Made by a program: the position numbers and the translations under genes | Part shown: positions 35,901 through 43,275 of the stretch, one piece after another | Numbering within the stretch: position 1 is the stretch's first letter | Layout: each line of letters starts with the position of its first letter | The notes under the pieces: generated by a model | Databases searched by the model: none | Seen by the model: only the letters and a program-made list of their open reading frames with translations | What the model was told of the DNA's origin: nothing | Source of the DNA: CAYGSN01 sp964352675 | GTDB lineage: Bacteria; Pseudomonadota; Alphaproteobacteria; Micavibrionales; Micavibrionaceae | Assembly: GCA_964352675.1 (NCBI GenBank) | Contig: CAYGSN010000011.1 | Coordinates: 4,858 to 68,857, forward strand | DNA: 64,000 nt | Direction of reading: 5' to 3'

Positions 35901-36079
35901 TCAGGACTACGCAGGACCTGCTGCACATAAGGCTTGGCAAAACTGACATCCATCGGCGCCGCCGCCACGCGCACGAGCAAGACACCAAGCGCGATAAACC
36001 CTAACACCGCCAGGATGGACAGGCCGCCCAACAGCAGAAGGGCGCTGCGCCAGCATAATTGTTTAAATGAACTGTTCAC
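32915..36079 (-). CDS. AsmA/DUF3971-type membrane-anchored protein (YhdP/TamB-like lipid-transport superfamily)
   Basis: 1054 residues starting at GTG 36079. N-terminal membrane anchor at about residues 12-40 (ALLLLGGLSILAVLGFIALG), then a long periplasmic beta-rich body with a repeating pattern of alternating polar/hydrophobic strands. The C-terminal third (DRNLIGVAEITDFKVVNAPT, ARLLSALSLGGVLDLLNNDG, VNGTIVPLSGINKVLGSIPL and GVIAATYSVKGPAKDPKVSV) is the AsmA-like C-terminal domain of YhdP and DUF3971 proteins. This superfamily forms bridge-like grooves for phospholipid movement to the outer membrane. It is divergent from bcp. Confidence 0.85.
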   Translation of the reverse strand: MNSSFKQLCWRSALLLLGGLSILAVLGFIALGVLLVRVAAAPMDVSFAKPYVQQVLRSPETGTYATMDKLVLHWPELKGPLLLGITQGKVINAEGNPIVSIDEVALSLSKSKLLIGQVSPIALILKRPDLQVVRKKDGSIDVGFGDVGHMQLPQNEGTVEAQTSLATTILEYIARPGMKAEEGSPLSTLRSFQIEQAHVVFDDIASESSFIFPRVDAAFRSAEEGLSVSLALEMPAPEDAAAARLEAETVLPWEAEKIALNIQIENFALKALAKKMPSLEALQKQDIVLNGTAKLDLDRNFNILQAQFDVASDSGVLRIADLSGEDFLYQDFIFQSNYDAARKLLSVGKLQITGKGVTVQSASDFVVNDHELVGRTKVQIDKITHDKVVELWPATLHGDKSEEWIIDKPKGGTLRDVFANIDLRVDLGRQEVTASLDDINAGFSFENIGMDYRPPLTPVTEASGEGRFNYRREQLSITVHAAKIGELEVSEAELEFINIIEKGKGVADINTKVTGPLDAGVRYLELEPIHLDHDFDVAAMKGQLDLMVNLNFPTHEDIKKEEVKIKVSGQAQDITLPNALRGLPLTGGPYQIDVQGNTVRLKGAGQLDGRDIDLDYMAFLNSEKEKFKNKATATLMADEALRTKLEINLSDFLEGPAPVKVVQTEYQSGRAVADITADLRKAHLFIEPFGYDKPIGTPGQATLRVHLNNSVLQEIENLNVTGPDLKIENARFVFRERGEETEISQGQIPSLVIGQTVGRLELEVDAAGRQKVLLDGSFLDLRPFLESDDNPDDDYDSPPLLISVAADRIRTSDDGVIRFGKIYADIDAQGKFNQLELDAVAGSGDVYLRYKPDAAGMRTFRFEADDAGETLRAFGVYDKIQGGKMVIYGEPIRGVSDRNLIGVAEITDFKVVNAPTLARLLSALSLGGVLDLLNNDGLGFSKLEAKFDWLFRKQGSMLVLQDGRTSGNSVGFTFDGKFDNAASHIDVNGTIVPLSGINKVLGSIPLLGEILTGGSGVIAATYSVKGPAKDPKVSVNPLSVLTPGILRRILFEQN

Positions 36080-36205
36080 GACATTTATCTATTTGTTTTT
36101 TCAATCCTGTTTTCTACATGATTGGCGTTTTTTTGGCCAGTTGTTATTGACTTTTTTCTTCCGCGTACCATCTTTTGATCAAAGCTTTATTAAGGAGAAT
36201 ATTCA

Positions 36206-36685
36206 ATGACAGATCTTAAAACAGGCGATACCGCCCCCAATTTCACACTGCCCACCGATGGCGGCGGCGAGATTAAACTCTCGGACCTTAAAGGGCAAAA
36301 GGTTGTGATTTACTTCTACCCCAAAGACGATACGCCAGGATGCACCACCGAGTCCTGTTCTTTCCGCGATCATAAAAAAGATTTTGAAAGCCTGGGCGCT
36401 CAAATCATCGGAATCTCAAAAGACAGCGTCGCGAAACATGATAAATTCAAAGCCAAATACGATCTGAACTTCCCGCTGGCCAGCGATGAGAACAGCGATG
36501 TATGCGAACGCTATGGCGTCTGGGGCGAAAAATCCATGTATGGCAAGAAATTTATGGGCATAGACCGCTCAACTTTCCTGATTGATGAGAATGGAAAAAT
36601 CGCAGAAATCTGGCGCAAAGTAAAAGTCCCAGGCCATGTTGAGGCCGTGCGCGAGGCCATTGAAGGGCTTGCAAAGGCCGCTTAG
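36206..36685 (+). CDS. bcp: Thioredoxin-dependent thiol peroxidase (Bcp/PrxQ)
   Basis: 159 residues; AAGGAG lies 8 nt before the ATG. DDTPGCTTESCSFRD holds the peroxidatic Cys and, five residues on, the resolving Cys of the atypical 2-Cys PrxQ class. GDTAPNFTLPTDGG and STFLIDENGKIAEIWRKVKV are conserved. It reduces H2O2 and organic peroxides with thioredoxin. A terminator follows. This is a second peroxidase system in the window besides ahpCD. Confidence 0.96.
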   Translation: MTDLKTGDTAPNFTLPTDGGGEIKLSDLKGQKVVIYFYPKDDTPGCTTESCSFRDHKKDFESLGAQIIGISKDSVAKHDKFKAKYDLNFPLASDENSDVCERYGVWGEKSMYGKKFMGIDRSTFLIDENGKIAEIWRKVKVPGHVEAVREAIEGLAKAA

Positions 36686-36705
36686 CCTTTTATCGCCATA
36701 CCAAC

Positions 36706-36747
36706 AAAAACCCGCCTCGTGTACGTGTATATGATGCGGGTTTTTTT
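36706..36747 (+). terminator. Rho-independent terminator after bcp
   Basis: AAAAACCCGC (36706-36715) pairs with GCGGG followed by TTTTTTT (36736-36747), with a 20-nt loop. It lies 21 bp after the bcp stop. Confidence 0.75.
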
Positions 36748-36880
36748 ACGCCCTAAAATTTTGACATAACTAAAACGGTTCTGTAGTTTACGTCTATGAC
36801 CCAAGTCGATAACTTCCTAGCCTACTGTGAGGCGCTGGCGGATGGCCAGATTCTTCCGTTTAAACCTGAGATTCTCGGCC

Positions 36881-37567
36881 TTACTCCGCCGCCTCGGTCA
36901 ACAGAGTTTGAGCGACAGGAACCTGTTGCCCGGCTTCGGATGCATTCAAATGATCATGGATATGCTCCATCAACACATCGGTATAGCCGTGGAAGAAGTG
37001 GTTCGCGCCGTCAATCACGCGGTGATCCAGCTCAATCCCTTTTTGCAGCTGTACCTTATCCAGGAAGTCCTGCACATCAGGAACAGTTACCACGTCGTCT
37101 TTGCTGCCGTGAATAACCAGGCCGGATGTCGGGCATGGGGCCAGGAAGCTGAAATCTTCGGTATTGGCCGGAGGTGCAACGGAGACAAATCCACGAATTT
37201 CCGGGCGGCGCATCAGAAGCTGCATCCCGATCCAGGCACCGAATGAAAACCCGCCAACCCAGACATAAGGAGCATTCGGATTAATATCCTGCATCCAGTC
37301 CAGCGCGGAGGCGGCATCGCTCAGCTCTCCCTCACCGCGATCGAACACACCCTGGGAACGGCCAACACCGCGAAAGTTAAAGCGCAGAGTTGAGAACCCG
37401 CGGGCGACAAAGGCCTGGAACATCATGTAATTGATTTTGTTGTTCATGGTGCCGCCATGTTCCGGGTTCGGGTGCAGCACAAGCGCGAGCGGTGCGTTTT
37501 TCGTTTTAGAGTGGGAATAGCGGCCTTCGAGACGGCCGGCCGGACCATTGAAAATAACTTCAGGCAT
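36881..37567 (-). CDS. Alpha/beta hydrolase (dienelactone-hydrolase/KANL3-Tex30-like)
   Basis: 228 residues, cytosolic. LVLHPNPEHGGTMNNKINYM and TLRFNFRGVGRSQG precede the nucleophile elbow GGFSFGAW (Ser), GLVIHGSKDDVV carries the acid, and GANHFFHG holds the catalytic His. This short family has an unknown esterase or peptidase-like role. Its ATG at 37567 faces the cysteine desulfurase gene across a 364-bp AT-rich gap. A C-terminal tail (SEAGQQVPVAQTLLTEAAE) extends past the catalytic domain. Confidence 0.88.
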   Translation of the reverse strand: MPEVIFNGPAGRLEGRYSHSKTKNAPLALVLHPNPEHGGTMNNKINYMMFQAFVARGFSTLRFNFRGVGRSQGVFDRGEGELSDAASALDWMQDINPNAPYVWVGGFSFGAWIGMQLLMRRPEIRGFVSVAPPANTEDFSFLAPCPTSGLVIHGSKDDVVTVPDVQDFLDKVQLQKGIELDHRVIDGANHFFHGYTDVLMEHIHDHLNASEAGQQVPVAQTLLTEAAE

Positions 37568-37931
37568 AAATACCCCTTTTCACAAGTTGCATGCGTTTCG
37601 TTTTATCTTGGCGTTTTTTGAGAAAAGGTTTGGTTTCATCACGATCTTTTCTCTGGTACCTTTTTATTTTGTTACTTTCTATATTAAACAAAACGGATGT
37701 TGTCTACAAATTTATTCTAAACCATTGATTTAAATGTGGATAATTGAGTAAAAAGATCCAGGCGAAAAATCAAAAAAATGCGTTTTATTTGAAAATCACA
37801 AGTAATTTTCCAATAAGTAAAATACATAATTCAATTAACTGCTTTTGGGGAGAGTATTCACACGCGGAGGCATGCGGCAACTCTGTGCAAAAAAGTTGGA
37901 AATCCACGGCGAGGCAGGCTATAAGGCGATC
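37568..37931. other. 364-bp AT-rich divergent promoter region
   Basis: Separates the leftward hydrolase and the rightward cysteine desulfurase genes. Very AT-rich with poly-A and poly-T tracts and no convincing coding frame. No clear Fe-S regulator palindrome was found by eye. It must contain both promoters. A GGAGG at about 37866-37870 directly abuts an in-frame ATG at 37872 that would lengthen the desulfurase by 20 residues; spacing argues against its use. Confidence 0.5.
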
Positions 37932-39038
37932 ATGACTAACGCGATTTATCTGGATTATAATGCCACCGCGCCGTTACGGCTGAACGCTTTAAGCGCGATG
38001 CAGGACGTTCTTGGCCTGCCGCTTAATGCCTCCTCGGTGCATAATTACGGGCGGCAGGCCCGTGGGATTGTGGAATCTGCACGCGAGAAAATCGCCGCCC
38101 TAGTGAACGCACCACCCGCCCAGATAATATTCAATTCCGGCGCGACTGAAGGAAATAATACGGTCCTGCAATACTTCGCTTTTGCCTATTCGAGCGAGCG
38201 GATTCTGGTCAGCGCGATTGAGCATTCATCCATTCTTGAATCCGTTCCGAAAACAGAACGCATTCCCGTTACACCGGAAGGCTTGCTCGATCTAGATGCG
38301 CTGGAGGAGATGCTGAAAGATGGCGAAAAAACCTCTCTTGTTTCCGTGATGCTGGTGAATAACGAAACCGGAATTATCCAACCCGTCGCCGAAGCCGCCG
38401 CACTGGCGCATCGCTATGGCGCATTATTCCATTGCGATGCGGTACAGGCCGCCGGGCGTATCCCGATTTCGATGGAGGAGCTGGGATGTGACTTTTTAAC
38501 CTTATCATCCCATAAAATCGGCGGACCACAGGGCGTTGGCGCCCTTGTTCTTGGCCTGTGCGGGATCACACCCAGCCTTCTTAGCGGAGGCGGACAGGAA
38601 AAGCAGGCCCGCGCCGGAACGGAAAATATCGCGGGGATTGCAGGGTTCGGAGCTGCCGCCGAGTTGGCAAGCCGTATGCCGGACACACATGCATTCCAAA
38701 CACAGCTTGAAACCGGCCTGAAAAAAATCTCACCGGATATTAAAATCTATGGCGAGAAGGTAAGACGTATTCCCAACACCACCATGTTTGCGATTCTGGG
38801 TATGCGTTCCGAAAGCCTGCTGATGAATTTCGATCTGGAGGGAATCGCTTTGTCCAACGGCTCCGCCTGTTCCAGCGGTAGCGTCCAACCCAGTCATGTT
38901 CTCACAGCCATGGGGGCAAGCGATGAAGAAGCAGGCAGCGTTCTGCGGGTTTCAACGGGGTGGAACACAAACACCAAAGATATTGATATGTTTCTTGAGG
39001 TCTGGAAAAAAATTTACGCACGGATAAGAAAGGACTAA
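37932..39038 (+). CDS. Cysteine desulfurase (IscS/NifS family)
   Basis: 368 residues from the ATG at 37932, after AAGGCG. AIYLDYNATAPLR is the family start; NSGATEGNN and EHSSILE bind PLP; LSSHKIGGPQGVGAL carries the Schiff-base Lys; NGSACSSGSVQPSHVL carries the active-site Cys loop. It moves sulfur from cysteine to acceptors. The adjoining ferredoxin and mnmA indicate that it supplies sulfur for 2-thiouridine in tRNA and perhaps Fe-S clusters. No iscU or sufE is adjacent. Confidence 0.93.
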   Translation: MTNAIYLDYNATAPLRLNALSAMQDVLGLPLNASSVHNYGRQARGIVESAREKIAALVNAPPAQIIFNSGATEGNNTVLQYFAFAYSSERILVSAIEHSSILESVPKTERIPVTPEGLLDLDALEEMLKDGEKTSLVSVMLVNNETGIIQPVAEAAALAHRYGALFHCDAVQAAGRIPISMEELGCDFLTLSSHKIGGPQGVGALVLGLCGITPSLLSGGGQEKQARAGTENIAGIAGFGAAAELASRMPDTHAFQTQLETGLKKISPDIKIYGEKVRRIPNTTMFAILGMRSESLLMNFDLEGIALSNGSACSSGSVQPSHVLTAMGASDEEAGSVLRVSTGWNTNTKDIDMFLEVWKKIYARIRKD

Positions 39039-39040
39039 CC

Positions 39041-39379
39041 ATGCCCAAAATTACATTCCAGTTCCCCGATGGAACGCAGCGCGAAATTGATGCCGAGGAA
39101 AACTGGTCGATCATGCAGATCGCCGTGGATAGAGGCATTGAAGAAATTGAGGGGGCCTGCGGCGGATCGATTTCGTGCGCGACCTGTCATGTTTATATCC
39201 ACCCGGATTGGGTCGCGCGCGTTGAGGCGCAGGACAATGAAAAATCCGACGAAGAGGAAGATATTCTCGATATCGCTTATGATGTGCGGGACACATCACG
39301 GCTGGGGTGCCAGGTCAAAATCAACCGGGCGCTGGACGGGTTGATCGTCGCCCTGCCCGGCACCAACACGGGCTGGTAG
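39041..39379 (+). CDS. Adrenodoxin-type [2Fe-2S] ferredoxin
   Basis: 112 residues. Cluster ligands Cys40, Cys46, Cys49 (GACGGSISCATCHVY) and Cys90 (RLGCQVK) match the vertebrate-type/ISC ferredoxin pattern. It starts 2 bp after the desulfurase stop, so the two are co-translated. It donates electrons, most likely in Fe-S cluster assembly or to a P450-like or hydroxylase partner. The acidic stretch DNEKSDEEEDILDIAYDV is the usual partner-binding helix. Confidence 0.95.
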   Translation: MPKITFQFPDGTQREIDAEENWSIMQIAVDRGIEEIEGACGGSISCATCHVYIHPDWVARVEAQDNEKSDEEEDILDIAYDVRDTSRLGCQVKINRALDGLIVALPGTNTGW

Positions 39380-39424
39380 ATTTCCTTGCATTCCGGCGCT
39401 TAAAACCCTATAGTCCGGGCCGTT

Positions 39425-40561
39425 ATGAACAGTTTAGGCATAAATAAAGATCCGAAAGACACGCGCGTGGTCGTGGCCATGTCAGGCGGGGTGGATAGCT
39501 CCGTCGCCGCGGCGCTTTTGCATGAGCAGGGCTATGATGTGGTGGGCGTAACGCTGCAGCTGTTTGATTACGGCGCGGCTGTTTCGAAATCCAAGACCTG
39601 CTGCGCGGGACAGGATATTCACGATGCACGCCGCGTAGCCGAAGCGCGCGGCTTCCCGCATTACGTGCTGAATTACGAAAGCAATTTCCGCGAAAGCGTG
39701 ATGGATGATTTTGCCGATAGCTATCTGGCGGGGCAAACCCCCATTCCGTGCGTACGTTGTAACCAGAGCGTGAAGTTCCGTGACCTTCTCAAAGTTGCTC
39801 ATGAACTCGGCGCAGATTGCATGGCGACCGGCCATTACATCGACCGGCGCATTGACCCGAAAACAGATGTTGCCGCTCTTTACCGCGCGCATGACCATGG
39901 CAAGGATCAGAGCTATTTCCTCTTCGCTACCACGCAGGATCAGCTGGATTTCCTGCGCTTTCCGCTGGGCGGGTGGAGCAAGGACAAAACGCGCGAAGAA
40001 GCCACGCGCCTCGGCTTGCTCACCGCCGATAAGCCGGACAGCCAGGATATCTGCTTTGTCCCGCATGGCGATTACGCGAAGGTTGTTAAGCAAATGCGCA
40101 CGCAAGCCGAAAACCCCGGCGAGATTGTGCATGAAGATGGCCGTGTTCTGGGCCAGCACAAGGGCATTATTCATTACACCATCGGCCAGCGGCGCGGTAT
40201 TGGCATTGGCGGGGGGATTGACGAGAATAACAATCCGTTCTATGTGATACGCATCGATGCGGATCGAAACCAGGTTATTGTCGGCCCAAAAGAATCGCTT
40301 GCCCGGAATGTTATTCATGTGGAAGAGTGCAACTGGCTACTGCCCCAGGTTCCGGCGGACGGGTTGGAGATTGATCTGAAATTCCGCTCGGTTATGAAGC
40401 CTGTTGCAGCGCGCATTGCGCCCGGTGCAAACGGCACGGCGGAAATTCGTCTGGAGGAACCGCAATACGGAATTTCACCAGGACAAGCCGCCGTATGCTA
40501 TGTGGGGGACCGCGTCCTAGGCGGCGGATGGATTAAAAGCACAGGAAGAATAACGGCCTGA
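39425..40561 (+). CDS. mnmA: tRNA-specific 2-thiouridylase MnmA
   Basis: 378 residues. PP-loop VVVAMSGGVDSSVAAALLHE; catalytic cysteines in IPCVRCNQSVKF and SQDICFVPHGDY; GHYIDR, DQSYFLF and HYTIGQRRGIGI are conserved. It adenylates and thiolates U34 in Glu, Gln and Lys tRNAs. The desulfurase two genes upstream is its expected sulfur donor. Its product is the substrate of MnmC and MnmD, both encoded 22 kb away in this window. Confidence 0.96.
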   Translation: MNSLGINKDPKDTRVVVAMSGGVDSSVAAALLHEQGYDVVGVTLQLFDYGAAVSKSKTCCAGQDIHDARRVAEARGFPHYVLNYESNFRESVMDDFADSYLAGQTPIPCVRCNQSVKFRDLLKVAHELGADCMATGHYIDRRIDPKTDVAALYRAHDHGKDQSYFLFATTQDQLDFLRFPLGGWSKDKTREEATRLGLLTADKPDSQDICFVPHGDYAKVVKQMRTQAENPGEIVHEDGRVLGQHKGIIHYTIGQRRGIGIGGGIDENNNPFYVIRIDADRNQVIVGPKESLARNVIHVEECNWLLPQVPADGLEIDLKFRSVMKPVAARIAPGANGTAEIRLEEPQYGISPGQAAVCYVGDRVLGGGWIKSTGRITA

Positions 40562-40575
40562 TTAAAGGATGAGAC

Positions 40576-41022
40576 ATGCTGAGTAAAATATTGAAACACA
40601 TTCCGGGATTGGGACAGCTCTTCAAAACAAGAGAAAAACCCAAGGGCCCGCCCGCGCTGCAAGCTATCAGGCCTCGCAGTGATGCGGAGTGGCTGGAGCT
40701 GGCGCAAAAACGGGCGGCCGACCCAAACGGCAGAACCCGCTCGCTGGCTTCTTATGATGAAAATCTGATCCGCGAAAAATCTGGATCGGATACGCCGCGG
40801 CATCGCTATGGCTCCATCCGCCGTCAGGGGGATCTACCCACCGACGAAAAACTTTCGCGCACTGCAAGACGCGCCTTCCTCTCAGAAGATAAAATTAAAG
40901 AGCTGCATACTTCACGCGCGGCCGAAAGTGCAACGCATAGAGAATTGTTTAGGCAGGCCTTGGCCCGTTACGATGCAACCCTGAAACCCGAACCTCGCGT
41001 AGGCAAACTCGAAGTCGCATAA
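40576..41022 (+). CDS. Unknown 148-residue basic protein
   Basis: It lies 14 bp after mnmA and is probably co-transcribed. Basic, helical and disordered: KTREKPKGPPALQAIRPRSD, then LSRTARRAFLSEDKIKELHT. No cysteine cluster, no membrane segment beyond a weakly amphipathic N-terminus (MLSKILKHIPGLGQLF). No family recognised. Confidence 0.6.
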   Translation: MLSKILKHIPGLGQLFKTREKPKGPPALQAIRPRSDAEWLELAQKRAADPNGRTRSLASYDENLIREKSGSDTPRHRYGSIRRQGDLPTDEKLSRTARRAFLSEDKIKELHTSRAAESATHRELFRQALARYDATLKPEPRVGKLEVA

Positions 41023-41054
41023 AATATGCACAGAAAAGCATATTACAAAACATC

Positions 41055-41081
41055 TTGACATATTTTATATAAAGTCATAAT
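41055..41081 (+). promoter_or_regulatory. Sigma-70-like promoter for TPR-protein gene
   Basis: TTGACA (41055-41060) is a consensus -35, followed 15 nt later by CATAAT (41076-41081); TAATCA at 17 nt is an alternative -10. The TPR gene starts at 41127. The near-palindrome ACGTGCAC..GT lies just after it. Confidence 0.6.
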
Positions 41082-41126
41082 CATTACGTGCACATGTAAT
41101 CTGAGTAATGAAAGAATGAGTAAACA

Positions 41127-41924
41127 ATGGGAATTCGTAGAAAAAAAACCGGTGACGAAACCTCTCAGGATAAAGTTGCGCCCCAGGCACCAGGCGAAGA
41201 TCCGACAGTCGATATTTCCGTGCAGGATGAGACTGCCGCGCAAGAAGTCGAAAATTTTCAAGCCACTATTCAGGCTGCCTCCGCGAAAGCACCCGCCGAC
41301 CGTGATGAAATCAAGGGTGTTCTTAAAAAAGTTGATCAGTTTCTCCGCCAGAAAAGTGATGACGGGAATAAGGCGGCTGACGCATTATTGAAAGAACACC
41401 TGGCCGCTGGGAAGAACCATGCGGTGTTCCTGTTTTACATGGGCCGAACGCTGGAGCGGCTGGGAAAAACCAAAGAAGCGAAGCAGGCCTTTGACCGCTC
41501 GCTCAATCTTAATCTGAAGCATGCCTGGGAACCCCATGTTCAACTTTTTGATATTGATGATGAAAAAGCAGCCCTGGAATCTGCAAAACGATCTCTGAAA
41601 ATCGCCAGTGAGCAAAACCGGCGCCGCGACACGATAAAAACTTTTGCGAAGGCCGCTGAGGATGCCTATAAACGTGAAGATGCGTTTCTGTCTTACGGCC
41701 TATGGACAATCGTCGCAGAAAGCCTGTCCGGCGAGAAAAAAGAATCCGCACAGAAAAACGCCAGAAGAGCCTTCAATCTGGTGGTCTTGCTGGACATTAT
41801 ATCGGACAGGCAATACGGCAAATTGCCGGAATCCGATCTAGAGCCGCTTGAAATTCCAACATCCTCAAAACAGCAGGACCAAGGCGGCACGGACCATAAC
41901 AAACAGGAAATCCCTGTCGTATAA
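41127..41924 (+). CDS. TPR-repeat-like protein of unknown function
   Basis: 265 residues. An acidic, disordered N-terminal region of about 70 residues is followed by helical repeats: HAVFLFYMGRTLERLGKTKE then AKQAFDRSLNLNLKHAWEPH is a clear TPR pair, with further helices to about residue 235. The C-terminal tail is Gln/Asn-rich. No signal peptide. It may be a scaffold. It is followed by tRNA-Met after 51 bp. Confidence 0.7.
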   Translation: MGIRRKKTGDETSQDKVAPQAPGEDPTVDISVQDETAAQEVENFQATIQAASAKAPADRDEIKGVLKKVDQFLRQKSDDGNKAADALLKEHLAAGKNHAVFLFYMGRTLERLGKTKEAKQAFDRSLNLNLKHAWEPHVQLFDIDDEKAALESAKRSLKIASEQNRRRDTIKTFAKAAEDAYKREDAFLSYGLWTIVAESLSGEKKESAQKNARRAFNLVVLLDIISDRQYGKLPESDLEPLEIPTSSKQQDQGGTDHNKQEIPVV

Positions 41925-41975
41925 ATTCTTGACAAAACCGGCAAGGCGCGCGATAAACACGGGTCTTAAAGACAT

Positions 41976-42050
41976 GGCTCTGTAGCTCAGTGGTAGAGCA
42001 GAGGAATCATAATCCTTTGGTCGGGTGTTCAAATCACCCCAGAGCCACCA
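41976..42050 (+). tRNA. tRNA-Met (CAT), elongator type
   Basis: 75 nt with encoded CCA. Acceptor GGCTCTG/CAGAGCC pairs perfectly, D arm GCTC..GAGC, anticodon stem GAGGA/TCCTT with loop ATCATAA (anticodon CAT), T arm GGGTG TTCAAAT CACCC. The acceptor closes at its first pair (G-C), unlike initiator tRNA, and the GGAATCATAATCC arm resembles alphaproteobacterial elongator Met tRNA. Confidence 0.95.
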
Positions 42051-42171
42051 TTTTCCTACTCCAGCTTCCCGCATAAAACTTTTTTCAAAGAATATTTCGA
42101 AGGGTCTTTCCCCTTCGCGCGTATAGTCTATATTGCTGGTAAATATAACAAAAGCGGAGACCTCCCGGACC

Positions 42172-43275
42172 ATGACCAGACTGCTCACCCTGCTGCTATG
42201 CACAGCCTTTTTAAGTTTTGGATATGCGGTTATGTCCCATGCACAGAGGGGGCCGACGGGACCGACCCCCGTAATTGTATCCTCCGTAAGCTTACATGAA
42301 TTTTCAGACCAGGTTGAGGCATTGGGCACTACAAAATCCAATGAGACTGTCGTCATCACAGCAGACCGCGCCGAAAAAATTTCCACCATTAATTTTGAAG
42401 ACGGACAGGAGGTAAAACAGGGCGAGATCCTTCTCACCCTTGGCCAGCGTGAAGAAACTGCGGAATTACAAGCGGCACAAGCTCAACTTTCAGAGGCTCA
42501 ATCTGCCTATGACCGCGCCAAAGGACTGGAGCAAAGCAGCGCTTTGTCCACTGCAACACTGCAAGAGCGCCAAGCCGCTCTGACAAATGCACAGGCCGCC
42601 GTGGAGGCTGTGCAGGCCCGTCTGGCAAAACTCACCATTGCCGCACCGTTTGACGGCGTTCTGGGCTTGCGTGAGGTCAGCGTCGGAACACTGGTCCAGC
42701 CGGGCGACAGAATCACAACAATTGATGATTTGAGCCGTATCAAGGTGGATTTTGATGTGCCATCGGTCTATCTGGCCACGCTTAAGCCGGGACTGCCGAT
42801 CGTCGGTACGGTCGAAGCCTTTGGCAAGCGAGAATTTAAGGGCACTGTCAGAACCGTGAACACACAGATTGATCCTGTCACGCGGACGGTCAAAGTGCGT
42901 GCAATTGTGCCTAATGTTGACGGCTTCCTGAAGCCGGGCTTGTTAATGAGCATTAACCTGTTCAAAAATCCGCGCCGAGCACTGCTTATTCCCGAAGAAG
43001 CGCTAATCAAGCGTTCCGATAAAAACTTTGTCTATGTGATCCTCCAGGACGAGAACAAAAAAATCGTCAAACAAACTGAGATTGCACTCGGCGCACGCAA
43101 GCCTGGCATGATCGAGGTGCTCTCCGGCTTGAGTGACGGCGATCAAATCGTTGTCCATGGCACGCTCAAACTGCGTGATGGCGCAGAAGTAATCATTCGC
43201 GCGGAGGAAAAGGAAGATACGCCGCTGGGCGAGCTTTTAAAACAAAACCCAGATGCTGAGGACTCTACAGAATGA
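42172..43275 (+). CDS. RND efflux periplasmic adaptor (membrane-fusion protein)
   Basis: 367 residues from the ATG at 42172; a TTG at 42133 in the same frame would add 13 residues before the signal sequence. Signal peptide (RLLTLLLCTAFLSFGYAVMS), then barrel-sandwich lipoyl halves (VITADRAEKISTINFEDGQE and KLTIAAPFDGVLGLREVSVG), a helical hairpin between them (AAQAQLSEAQSAYDRAKGLE), beta-barrel and membrane-proximal domains (KRSDKNFVYVILQDENKKIV). It links the inner-membrane pump to the outer-membrane duct. The stop overlaps the next gene by 4 bp. Confidence 0.93.
   Translation: MTRLLTLLLCTAFLSFGYAVMSHAQRGPTGPTPVIVSSVSLHEFSDQVEALGTTKSNETVVITADRAEKISTINFEDGQEVKQGEILLTLGQREETAELQAAQAQLSEAQSAYDRAKGLEQSSALSTATLQERQAALTNAQAAVEAVQARLAKLTIAAPFDGVLGLREVSVGTLVQPGDRITTIDDLSRIKVDFDVPSVYLATLKPGLPIVGTVEAFGKREFKGTVRTVNTQIDPVTRTVKVRAIVPNVDGFLKPGLLMSINLFKNPRRALLIPEEALIKRSDKNFVYVILQDENKKIVKQTEIALGARKPGMIEVLSGLSDGDQIVVHGTLKLRDGAEVIIRAEEKEDTPLGELLKQNPDAEDSTE

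Noticed and set aside
36796..37116. 106-codon plus-strand frame after the bcp terminator
   Set aside because: Overlaps the C-terminal half of the alpha/beta hydrolase antisense; no motif and composition of a shadow frame.
39482..40318. 278-codon minus-strand frame over mnmA
   Set aside because: mnmA motifs are complete on the plus strand; the antisense frame has no motif.
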